From positions 1 through 8,035 of the forward strand of contig JAOUFX010000107.1 of NCBI GenBank assembly GCA_029857975.1: a stretch of DNA of 8,035 nucleotides, given 5' to 3'. The number at the start of each line of letters is the position of its first letter. Position 1 is the first letter of the stretch. The stretch comes from Deltaproteobacteria bacterium (GTDB lineage: Bacteria > Desulfobacterota > SM23-61). Positions 1 to 6,597 of this stretch are shown here, one piece after another. Below the pieces are notes generated by a model. It did not search any database. It worked only from the letters and a program-made list of their open reading frames with translations, and was not told the origin of the DNA. A program made the translations under genes and the position numbers.

Positions 1-287
1 GGGGAAGGCCTTTTGCATCCGTCGAAGGGGGCGGGGTGTTTCTTCCCGCCTTATCTTCGGAGAAATCACCGCCTCATGGTGCCAAGCAAATCGCCCTGGC
101 TTCCGGGCCTTGGCAAAGCCATATGAGAAAACTGGGGGATGGCAAGGGATGGGATCTGACCGCAGATCACTTTTGGATTTCGTTTGCCGTGGCCCGGACA
201 GAGAAGGCGGGATCCATGGAGGATAAAATGGGAATGGAATGGTAAAGGTCGGAGGCTCGAGGTTTAAGGCCAGGGCATAGAGTATTT
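1..287. other. Left-edge region without a convincing gene
   Basis: I see no recognisable gene here. A GTG-initiated frame at 36-245 would encode 69 residues, but its composition resembles no family I know and it points toward the 3' end of the minus-strand dnaJ. There is no tRNA-like fold and no clear terminator hairpin with a T-run. The dnaJ transcript (minus strand) must run into this region, so it probably holds that operon's 3' untranslated sequence and possibly the end of an unseen neighbour. Confidence 0.5.
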
Positions 288-320
288 CCCTACACCCTAC
301 CCCCTGCACCCTATACCCCC
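288..320 (-). repeat. Degenerate heptamer tandem array, G-rich on the minus strand (possible G-quadruplex)
   Basis: On the plus strand the units are CCCTACA, CCCTACC, CCCTGCA, CCCTATA and a partial CCCCC, in perfect 7-base register, giving about 4.7 copies. Read on the minus strand, the direction of dnaJ transcription, this gives five runs of three or more G separated by 2 to 4 bases. That satisfies the common G3+N1-7 quadruplex pattern. The array begins only 3 bases after the dnaJ TAA stop, so it would lie at the start of the mRNA 3' untranslated region. The repeat is directly visible; quadruplex formation and any role in transcript stability or termination are inference. Confidence 0.7.
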
Positions 321-323
321 TTT

Positions 324-1310
324 TTACAGTCCTTCCTTTTGCATCTCTTCGGCGAGTTTCTTCTGTTTTTCGGTAAGACTTTTAGGATATTTGATCAGAA
401 TACGCACAAACTCATCCCCCCGGCCCCCTCCTTGGAAATGAGGTAATCCAAATCCTTTCAATCGGATCCGGCTATGGCTCCGGGTTCCGGGTGGGACTTT
501 TATGTGTTTGGAACCGTCAAGGGTGGGAACTTCGATCGTTGCACCCAGGAGAGCTTCGGAAATTTTGATCTCCTTATCCAGGGTAATATCACTTCCTTCT
601 CTCTTGAAAAGAGGGTGATCGGCAATGTTTACTTGGAGATATAAATCCCCAGGAGGTATGCCGCGACCCCCTTCCATTCCTTTTCCCGCCAGGCGCAGCT
701 TTTTCCCGCTCTCGATTCCCGGAGGGATTTTGACCGTTACTTCTTCTACCTTCCCCCCTTTCTGAAATTTCACTTTTTTCTCTCCGCCGGAGGCAACCTC
801 CTGTAAGGTGAGAGTCAACTCGGAATGAACATCCTGTCCTTTCTGGGGGGTAGGGCGCCGGGTCTGGTATTCACCTCCCGAAAACATGTCTTCAAAATCA
901 GCAGCCTGTCTCCCTCTTGGCCCGCTTTGCCCGAAGAGATCCTCAAATCCTCCGTAATGGACTTTGCCTCCCCGCCCGGCTCCTCTGAAGACGCGGCTGA
1001 ACACATCATTGGTGGAAAAACCCAAGTCTTTGAAAAGATCGCTGATGTCGAACCCCCGAAAAATATCCTCCTGGGAGAAACGCTGGCTGAATCCCGAAGG
1101 CCCAAACTGGTCATATTGCTGACGCTTCCCCTTATCGCTCAAGACGGCGTAAGCCTCGTTGATCTCCTTGAAGCGCTCCTCCGCCTGTTTGTTCCCGGGA
1201 TTGCGATCGGGATGATGCTTCATGGCCAGCTTGCGGTAAGCCTTTTTGATTTCGTCTTCACCGGCGCTTTTTTTGACGCCCAATACCTCGTAATAATCCC
1301 TCTTGGCCAT
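324..1310 (-). CDS. DnaJ/CbpA-type co-chaperone lacking the zinc finger (type B J-protein)
   Basis: This 328-residue protein is a J-domain co-chaperone that would stimulate Hsp70 (DnaK) ATPase activity and deliver unfolded clients in the cytoplasm. The J domain spans about residues 4-70, with the catalytic HPD at 33-35 and the usual [12 protein letters not shown] context. A long Gly/Phe/Arg-rich linker follows (about 71-150), then the two beta-sandwich client-binding subdomains (about 155-320) with [14 protein letters not shown] and [13 protein letters not shown] signatures. There are no CXXCXGXG repeats, and in fact no cysteines, so it is type B (CbpA-like) rather than canonical DnaJ. The upstream ATPase stop lies 4 bases before this ATG, and a TGAGG Shine-Dalgarno overlaps that stop, indicating translational coupling. 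The DnaJ-family call is secure; its specific partnership with the ATPase is inference. Confidence 0.95.
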   Translation of the reverse strand: MAKRDYYEVLGVKKSAGEDEIKKAYRKLAMKHHPDRNPGNKQAEERFKEINEAYAVLSDKGKRQQYDQFGPSGFSQRFSQEDIFRGFDISDLFKDLGFSTNDVFSRVFRGAGRGGKVHYGGFEDLFGQSGPRGRQAADFEDMFSGGEYQTRRPTPQKGQDVHSELTLTLQEVASGGEKKVKFQKGGKVEEVTVKIPPGIESGKKLRLAGKGMEGGRGIPPGDLYLQVNIADHPLFKREGSDITLDKEIKISEALLGATIEVPTLDGSKHIKVPPGTRSHSRIRLKGFGLPHFQGGGRGDEFVRILIKYPKSLTEKQKKLAEEMQKEGL

Positions 1311-1314
1311 TGCC

Positions 1315-3078
<1,764 letters not shown>

Positions 3079-3089
3079 AATTCTTCCAA

Positions 3090-3095
3090 CCCTCC
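3090..3095 (-). promoter_or_regulatory. Shine-Dalgarno for the AAA+ ATPase
   Basis: GGAGGG on the minus strand lies 11 bases before the ATG at 3078. A second purine-rich site, GGAAG (3083-3087), sits closer. Together they support this start codon. Confidence 0.6.
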
Positions 3096-3115
3096 AAAAT
3101 ACTTTTCCTTCTAAT

Positions 3116-3145
3116 ATTATAATACGGATTGCCCAATCACGCCAG
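3116..3145 (-). promoter_or_regulatory. Putative sigma-70 promoter of the AAA+/dnaJ operon
   Basis: On the minus strand a perfect TATAAT occupies 3121-3116, about 37 bases before the ATG, which leaves a leader of roughly 30 bases. The -35 region is poor: the best fit is CTGGCG at 3145-3140 with an 18-base spacer. I see no CIRCE inverted repeat and no heat-shock sigma-32 pattern, so nothing in the sequence indicates heat-shock control despite the chaperone cargo. Confidence 0.5.
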
Positions 3146-3193
3146 TTTTTAACTTACTCTTTCGGGTTTATCCCTCCCTTTCCCCCTTTTTAC

Positions 3194-3222
3194 TTGATTT
3201 TCAAAGGCTTTCTTGTTTAAAT
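3194..3222 (+). promoter_or_regulatory. Putative hypA promoter
   Basis: TTGATT (3194-3199), a 17-base spacer and TTAAAT (3217-3222) make a plausible sigma-70 promoter firing toward hypA. The -10 box overlaps the upstream in-frame ATG at 3221, so a transcript from here would start near 3229 and could not use that ATG. This agrees with choosing the later start at 3284. Confidence 0.4.
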
Positions 3223-3283
3223 GGGTTTGGGCCTTTCTTTCTTTTTAATGCTTTTGATGCCTGGTGATCTGCGTCCTGAAAAA

Positions 3284-3631
3284 ATGCATGAACTTTCCGT
3301 AACCCAAAGTATCCTGGAAATTGCCCTCGATTTCGCCCTCCGCAATCAGGCCCAAAAGATCAGTGAGATCCATCTGCAAATCGGAGAGATCAGCGACTTT
3401 GATGACGAATGGATCCAGCGCTACTTCGACTTCGTGAGTAAAGGGACAATCGCCGAGGGAGCTAAGCTGCGGATATCCCGAACCCCTGCCCGGCTGCAAT
3501 GCAACCCGTGTTCCTTCATCTTTCCCCTGGATAAATCCACCTGGAATACCCAATGCCCATCCTGTAACAGCAAGGACTGCGAACTCATATCTGGCCGGGA
3601 ATTCCGGGTGGAGGCCCTGGAAGTAATTTAA
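3284..3631 (+). CDS. hypA: Hydrogenase/urease nickel metallochaperone HypA
   Basis: HypA binds nickel and zinc and, with HypB, loads nickel into [NiFe]-hydrogenase precursors in the cytoplasm. The product from this start is 115 residues, the usual family length. It opens with MHELSVTQSI, whose Met1-His2-Glu3 is the conserved nickel site. The structural zinc site appears as two CXXC pairs, C73-X2-C76 and C91-X2-C94. The frame is open back to an ATG at 3221, but the extra 21 hydrophobic residues would bury the essential N-terminal nickel motif and overlap the promoter, so 3284 is preferred. The Shine-Dalgarno is weak (GGTGA near 3263-3267, rather far). No hypB, other hyp gene or hydrogenase gene is adjacent, so its client must be encoded elsewhere. 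Confidence 0.95.
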   Translation: MHELSVTQSILEIALDFALRNQAQKISEIHLQIGEISDFDDEWIQRYFDFVSKGTIAEGAKLRISRTPARLQCNPCSFIFPLDKSTWNTQCPSCNSKDCELISGREFRVEALEVI

Positions 3632-3655
3632 AATGGAGATGTTTTTTCTCCCATT
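3632..3655 (+). other. Weak hairpin after hypA
   Basis: AATGGAGA (3632-3639) pairs with TCTCCCATT (3647-3655) with one bulged C, forming an 8-bp stem right after the hypA stop. The T-rich stretch is in the loop rather than after the stem, so it does not look like a standard intrinsic terminator. It could still stabilise the hypA mRNA end. Confidence 0.25.
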
Positions 3656-3729
3656 CCCCGATCGGACAGAGTAGGGCCCGGAAACCATGAACCAGAAACA
3701 TTACAGTATCAACCCTAAGGGAGGATGGG

Positions 3730-4512
3730 ATGCCCCTTTCATCAGAAGAAAGAGAACAATTAGCAAATGCGAAGTTTCTACTCGAAAATCCTAGTCTCGC
3801 CGCAAAGATCACAGACGCTATCGGAACTCCAATCGAAAAAGGATTTGGGCGGTTACCGGCGGGATGGCGGACGTCCATTCAAAAAGCTACCAGCAAAGCA
3901 CTCATGAGTGCTCTAAACGTTGCCGTTGGAACTATGGATAATAAAAAAAGTAACCAATCTTCCCCAAAGCTTCATAAAGGCCTCGTTGCATTGTCTGGCG
4001 CAGTAGGGGGTGCTTTTGGTTTGCCTGCTTTAGCTATCGAGCTTCCGGTCTCAGCTACCATTATGCTCAGGTCTATAGCGGATATTGCTCGATCACACGG
4101 CGAAGAAATATCTAAGATTGAGGCCAGAATGGCGTGCCTCCAGGTCTTCGCTCTTGGGGGTTCGTCTGCTTCTGACAATTCTGCAGAAATTGGTTACTAC
4201 AGCGTTCGGGCTCTTCTTGCTCGCTCCATATCGGAAGCAGCACAATACATTGTCGAGAAAGGGATTGCGGAAGAAGGCGCCCCTGCAATCGTTCGACTCA
4301 TAACAAAGATCGCCGCACGATTCAGCATACCGGTTTCTGAAAAAGCGGCTGCCCAATCCGTTCCAGTCATCGGGGCTTTTGGAGGTGCGCTTATAAACAC
4401 CATGTTCATTGATCATTTTCAAGATATCAGTGAAGGCCACTTTACTGTACGCCAACTTGAAAGGAAATACGGCTTGGAAGTTGTTAAGAAGGCTTACGAA
4501 CAGTTGCCATGA
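3730..4512 (+). CDS. EcsC family protein
   Basis: This 260-residue protein resembles the EcsC family (PF12787), named for the third gene of the Bacillus ecs ABC-transporter operon; its biochemical role is unknown. Family features seen here are an N-terminal helical region, a Gly/Ala-rich hydrophobic stretch (about 84-118, with LSGAVGGAFGLPALAIELPV), a second hydrophobic segment (about 201-217, VPVIGAFGGALINTMF) followed by DHFQDISEGHF, and a C-terminal helix RKYGLEVVKKAYEQLP. The hydrophobic parts suggest membrane association; there is no signal peptide. The ATG is preceded by GGGAGG (3719-3724) at 5 bases. No ecsA or ecsB homologue is adjacent, so it is a stand-alone copy. Its codons look more AT-rich than those of the dynamin gene downstream, which may hint at a different origin. 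Confidence 0.85.
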   Translation: MPLSSEEREQLANAKFLLENPSLAAKITDAIGTPIEKGFGRLPAGWRTSIQKATSKALMSALNVAVGTMDNKKSNQSSPKLHKGLVALSGAVGGAFGLPALAIELPVSATIMLRSIADIARSHGEEISKIEARMACLQVFALGGSSASDNSAEIGYYSVRALLARSISEAAQYIVEKGIAEEGAPAIVRLITKIAARFSIPVSEKAAAQSVPVIGAFGGALINTMFIDHFQDISEGHFTVRQLERKYGLEVVKKAYEQLP

Positions 4513-4650
4513 AACTATTCATCACGCCTGAGCGAGTAGGCCCAATGGGAGGCAATAAGGAGGCGGAAAAGAGTTGGAGGAGTTGACACAGTGACTCCCG
4601 CAGGCTGTCTATTGGATATGTCTCGACAACACGTCTTCTGCAAGTTGCAC
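4513..4650 (+). other. Intergenic region between EcsC and the TA promoter
   Basis: No convincing gene is present. A 25-codon frame (4509-4586) starts on an ATGA overlap with the EcsC stop but has no other support. A perfect TTGACA at 4583-4588 has no acceptable -10 box at 16-18 bases. Confidence 0.4.
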
Positions 4651-4679
4651 TTGCCAAGCATCTAATGTAATGCTATATT
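4651..4679 (+). promoter_or_regulatory. Sigma-70 promoter of the Phd/YefM-ParE module
   Basis: TTGCCA (4651-4656) and TATATT (4674-4679) are separated by exactly 17 bases, and each matches consensus in five of six positions. The expected transcription start is near 4686, about 27 bases before the antitoxin ATG. It is the best promoter in the window, and it probably also serves the MNT-HEPN pair, because no other promoter is evident before 5343. Confidence 0.75.
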
Positions 4680-4691
4680 TAGTGCTAAATA
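4676..4691 (+). promoter_or_regulatory. Palindromic operator over the -10 box and start site
   Basis: TATTTAG and CTAAATA form 7-bp perfect inverted arms around a TG centre. The palindrome covers part of the -10 box and the predicted start site, a typical place for a repressor site. Phd/YefM antitoxins bind such palindromes with their N-terminal domain and repress their own operon, more tightly when complexed with toxin. The palindrome is visible; assigning it to this antitoxin is inference from the family. Confidence 0.6.
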
Positions 4692-4700
4692 ATATGTTTT

Positions 4701-4706
4701 AGGAGG
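4701..4706 (+). promoter_or_regulatory. Shine-Dalgarno of the antitoxin
   Basis: A full-consensus AGGAGG lies 6 bases before the ATG at 4713. It is far stronger than the signal before the toxin GTG, as expected for a module that makes antitoxin in excess. Confidence 0.8.
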
Positions 4707-4712
4707 TACGTT

Positions 4713-5000
4713 ATGTCGCATATGAACCCTTCGGAAGATATCCGCTCTGTTACCGATCTGAAGCGTAACACCCGTGATATTCTTGACCATCTCCATGCGA
4801 CGGGGCGACCGGTCATTTTAACGGTCAACGGCAGGGCCGATTCCGTACTGCTGGATGTGCGCGTCTATGAAAAATACCTGCAGGCAGGGAATTTGGCAAA
4901 ACTCCTCGCCCCGGCTGAACGAGAGGTAGAAGACCGCCGGACCCGTCCTGCCCGCGACTTTATGAAAGAGTTCAAGCGTGCCAAGAAAATTCAGCGTTGA
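4713..5000 (+). CDS. Type II antitoxin, Phd/YefM family
   Basis: This 95-residue antitoxin would neutralise the overlapping ParE/RelE toxin and repress the operon. The N-terminal half (about residues 9-55) matches the Phd/YefM DNA-binding fold: SVTDLKRNTRDILDHLHATG, then RPVILTVNGRADSVLLDVRVYEKYL, the familiar strand-turn-strand plus helix. The C-terminal half (about 60-95) is charged and Arg/Lys-rich, the usual flexible toxin-wrapping tail. The ATG at 4713 has an ideal Shine-Dalgarno; an in-frame ATG at 4722 is possible but less well spaced. The end overlaps the toxin start by 23 bases, consistent with translational coupling. Confidence 0.92.
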   Translation: MSHMNPSEDIRSVTDLKRNTRDILDHLHATGRPVILTVNGRADSVLLDVRVYEKYLQAGNLAKLLAPAEREVEDRRTRPARDFMKEFKRAKKIQR

Positions 5001-5304
5001 CATAACCGAGGCCGCCGAGGCCGATGTGGCCGAAATCTGGCAGTACATCGCTCAGGACAAACCCGATGCGGCAACCGCCTTTGTCCTGCACCTGGAAGAG
5101 CAGATCCGCACACTGGAACACTTTCCCGAACGCAGTCCGCTCGTGCCGGAAAACCAACTACTCGGCACAGCCTATCGCCATCTGCTGCACGGTAATTATC
5201 GGACCATCTTCAAGATCGTCGGCTCCAGGGTGATCATCTTGCGGATTTTGCACGGGGCGCGGCTGCTGGATACGGGGATGCTGGAGGAGTTGGAGAAACC
5301 ATGA
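4978..5304 (+). CDS. Type II toxin, ParE/RelE superfamily
   Basis: This 108-residue protein has the ParE/RelE layout. Residues 5-25 carry the opening strand and helix (FSVDITEAAEADVAEIWQYI). A long second helix (about 30-48) ends in the common LEHFPERSPLVPE segment. The C-terminal sheet includes AYRHLLHGNYRTIFKI and VIILRILHGARLL. The YRTIFKI and ILHGARL signatures are those of ParE-like members, which poison DNA gyrase, whereas RelE members cleave ribosomal mRNA; sequence alone does not settle the target. The start is GTG, lies inside the antitoxin gene and has only a weak AAAGAG-like signal, favouring coupled and reduced translation. The frame is complete, so the toxin is probably functional. 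Confidence 0.9.
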   Translation: MPRKFSVDITEAAEADVAEIWQYIAQDKPDAATAFVLHLEEQIRTLEHFPERSPLVPENQLLGTAYRHLLHGNYRTIFKIVGSRVIILRILHGARLLDTGMLEELEKP

Positions 5305-5331
5305 AGTCGCCCAGCCACTGGACACCATAGG

Positions 5332-5336
5332 GGAGG
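5332..5336 (+). promoter_or_regulatory. Shine-Dalgarno of the MNT gene
   Basis: GGAGG, inside a longer G-rich run (5330-5338), is 6 bases before the ATG at 5343. This strong independent site means the MNT gene need not be coupled to the toxin upstream, even if they share a transcript. Confidence 0.7.
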
Positions 5337-5342
5337 GGAAAA

Positions 5343-5696
5343 ATGATCAGGGCAGCCACGGCGAAAGCCTGGAAGGTGACTCCTGAAAAAGTGGAAGCGG
5401 CCGTTCGAAAAATCATCGAAGTCGCCAGACCGGCAAAGCTTATTCTCTTTGGATCGTATGTCAAAAACAAAACAGATATCAATAGCGATGTTGATTTTCT
5501 TATCGTTACCGGGGATGAAGTCGAAAACACCCGGAAAGAAAGCGTGCGAATAAGGCGGGCTTTGCGCGGCATAGGCATGCCTATGGATATCCTCGTTGTA
5601 CCGGAGCGGAAGTGGTTGGAACTCAAGGATAAACCCGGATTGATTTATAGGGAAGCATTGAAGAACGGGAAGGTGATTTATGAATCCCCAGAATAG
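5343..5696 (+). CDS. MNT-type nucleotidyltransferase (minimal; TA partner of HEPN)
   Basis: This 117-residue protein is a minimal nucleotidyltransferase of the polymerase-beta superfamily. The diagnostic GS-X10-DXD is intact: LFGSYV with G37-S38, then ten residues, then D49-V50-D51. A third acidic residue, D82 in PMDILVV, completes the metal triad. In MNT-HEPN modules the MNT protein acts as antitoxin, and in studied pairs it inactivates the HEPN toxin by transferring AMP to a tyrosine. The N-terminal helix (about 12-30) and short C-terminal part fit the minimal MNT size. The gene begins 38 bases after the ParE stop, has a strong Shine-Dalgarno and overlaps the HEPN gene by 17 bases. All catalytic residues are present, so activity is expected; the AMP-transfer role is inferred from the family. 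Confidence 0.92.
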   Translation: MIRAATAKAWKVTPEKVEAAVRKIIEVARPAKLILFGSYVKNKTDINSDVDFLIVTGDEVENTRKESVRIRRALRGIGMPMDILVVPERKWLELKDKPGLIYREALKNGKVIYESPE

Positions 5697-6093
5697 CAAA
5701 CGAATTCCCGGGTCTCCCCGAGAATGGTTGAGCCATGCGGAAAGCGATCTCAGACTTGCGAAGCTGGCTGCCAATGACCCGTATATTATTGGGGGCCAAG
5801 TCTGCTTTCATGCCCAACAGGCGGCAGAGAAATCGATTAAGGCCGCCCTGTTGTTCTGGGGAATTGAATTCCCGCTAACCCATGATATCGAAGAACTCTT
5901 AAAACTCGCAGAAGATCAAGGAGTTATTATCCCGGAGGAAGTCCAGGAAGCAGACCATCTTACCCCTTATGCTGTGGAAACTCGTTATCCCGGTTATTTG
6001 CAGGAGATTACGGGTGATGATGTGAGTAATGCCCTGCGAATAGCTGAACAAACCGTTTCCTGGGCAAAGGGTTTTTTAGCCGAAGAGAAATAA
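5680..6093 (+). CDS. HEPN domain protein, partner of the MNT nucleotidyltransferase
   Basis: This 137-residue all-helical protein fits the HEPN family (PF05168-like): EWLSHAESDLRLAKLA (15-30), the hallmark CFHAQQAAEKSIKAAL (42-57), THDIEELLKLA (67-77) and the YAVETRYPG block (97-105). Many HEPN proteins are RNase toxins whose active site is R-X4-6-H in the C-terminal half. Here the expected region has R102 but no following histidine; the only R-X4-H is R14-H19 near the N terminus, an unusual place. It may therefore be a non-RNase HEPN or use other residues. Tyrosines 97, 103 and 106 lie near where MNT partners modify HEPN toxins in studied systems. The start has AAGGTG 4 bases upstream, and the 17-base overlap with MNT makes the pairing firm. 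Confidence 0.9.
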   Translation: MNPQNSKRIPGSPREWLSHAESDLRLAKLAANDPYIIGGQVCFHAQQAAEKSIKAALLFWGIEFPLTHDIEELLKLAEDQGVIIPEEVQEADHLTPYAVETRYPGYLQEITGDDVSNALRIAEQTVSWAKGFLAEEK

Positions 6094-6219
6094 AAAGATT
6101 CGTAAGCACACATGCGCTTCGCCCCTACAAGGCAAGGGAGAAGGAAGTTTTTAAAAGGGCATTTGGGAAGCGGAAATGGCCATCCTATAAATAGCGACAT
6201 AAAAAAATGCGAATGAATC
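6094..6219 (+). other. Intergenic stretch after HEPN
   Basis: No gene is supported. An imperfect 16-bp dyad, AAGC..CA/TG..GCTT (6104-6119), directly follows the HEPN stop; it has no T-run and is a poor terminator. A short T-run occurs at 6150-6154 without an adjacent stem. Confidence 0.3.
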
Positions 6220-6282
6220 GTCATTCCCGCGAAAGCGGGAATCCAGAAAACAGCCTGGATTCCGGGTCAAGCCCGGAATGAC
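6220..6282. repeat. Composite palindromic intergenic repeat (REP/MITE-like)
   Basis: The left arm (6220-6246) is itself a hairpin with stem ATTCCCGC/GCGGGAAT and loop GAAA. The right arm (6255-6282) is a second hairpin with stem ATTCCGGG/CCCGGAAT. The arms are imperfect reverse complements of each other: both outer ends read GTCATTCC/GGAATGAC and both inner ends ATCCAG/CTGGAT, around an 8-base spacer. The element can thus fold as two small hairpins or one long one. Elements with ATTCCC...GGGAAT cores are widespread dispersed repeats in Proteobacteria. It contains no coding capacity. It may also work as a transcript end for the TA block. Confidence 0.8.
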
Positions 6283-6349
6283 AGACCATAGATTGTAGAT
6301 ATGCGCAAAAATTTAGGGCGCTTTGTATAAATCGGTGAGGACCCAATAG

Positions 6350-6493
6350 ATGGTTTTATCCTGTGAGGAATATCGTGACCAGCAGCAATTGCTTGCTCTC
6401 AAGAAACGTCTATCTGAGAATAGGTTGGACCCGGAGGAACGAGAGGAGATCGAAAGGCTGGTTCAGGATCTGGAAATAAAATTAAAAATGTGA
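6350..6493 (+). CDS. Possible small charged helical protein (47 residues)
   Basis: ATG at 6350 with GGTGAGG (6334-6340) 9 bases upstream opens a 47-codon frame ending at a TGA at 6491-6493. The product begins MVLSCEEYRDQQQLLALKKR and continues as a strongly charged, Leu-spaced sequence (LDPEEREEIERLVQDLEIKL), consistent with a two-helix or coiled-coil fold. I do not recognise a family. It sits 104 bases before the dynamin start on the same strand, so co-transcription is possible. Good Shine-Dalgarno spacing and helix-like composition favour a real gene, but a frame this short can occur by chance. Confidence 0.5.
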   Translation: MVLSCEEYRDQQQLLALKKRLSENRLDPEEREEIERLVQDLEIKLKM

Positions 6494-6526
6494 AGTGCGG
6501 GAAAGAGGGGCGGCCAGTCAAAAAGG

Positions 6527-6545
6527 AGGGGAGGTTAACCCCCCT
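6527..6545 (+). other. Hairpin between the small ORF and the dynamin gene
   Basis: AGGGG plus GG on the left pairs with CC plus CCCCT on the right, around a TTAA loop, with one bulged A (6532). The 7-bp stem is GC-rich but no T-run follows, so a simple intrinsic terminator is unlikely. It could slow transcription or protect mRNA upstream of the dynamin gene. Confidence 0.35.
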
Positions 6546-6584
6546 TGAATTGCCCTTCCCTATGTAGGATACTGGAACCGGGTC

Positions 6585-6589
6585 AGGAG
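6585..6589 (+). promoter_or_regulatory. Shine-Dalgarno that fixes the dynamin start
   Basis: AGGAG lies 8 bases before the GTG at 6598. An earlier in-frame GTG at 6589 overlaps this site and cannot use it, and an in-frame stop at 6565-6567 rules out starts further upstream. The start at 6598 is therefore preferred. Confidence 0.7.
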
Positions 6590-6597
6590 TGAAAAAC

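Noticed and set aside
36..245. 69-codon GTG-initiated frame at the left edge
   Set aside because: No recognisable family and unusual composition. A G-rich run precedes it, but there is no other support.
3131..3145. Sigma-54-like promoter (TGGCG...GGGCA on the minus strand)
   Set aside because: The GG and GC elements are 9 rather than 10 bases apart, and the -24/-12 consensus is poorly matched.
3221..3283. N-terminal extension of HypA by 21 residues
   Set aside because: It would bury the nickel-binding Met-His-Glu terminus and starts inside the predicted -10 box.
4509..4586. 25-codon frame starting on an ATGA overlap with the EcsC stop
   Set aside because: Overlap alone is weak; there is no family resemblance and no strong Shine-Dalgarno within the EcsC end.
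4583..4620. Second TA promoter based on a perfect TTGACA at 4583
   Set aside because: The hexamer at the correct spacing (TGTCTA) is a poor -10 box; the promoter at 4651-4679 is much better.
5301..5330. 9-codon leader peptide overlapping the ParE stop (ATGA)
   Set aside because: Too short to support, with no attenuator structure before the MNT gene.
6112..6216. 34-codon frame after HEPN
   Set aside because: No Shine-Dalgarno, and it runs into the palindromic repeat region; composition looks random.
6220..6282. CRISPR repeat-spacer unit
   Set aside because: The two units are inverted rather than direct repeats, with no further copies in the window.
6326..6331. TATAAA as a -10 box for the small ORF
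   Set aside because: No -35 element at suitable spacing, and the start site would fall on the Shine-Dalgarno.
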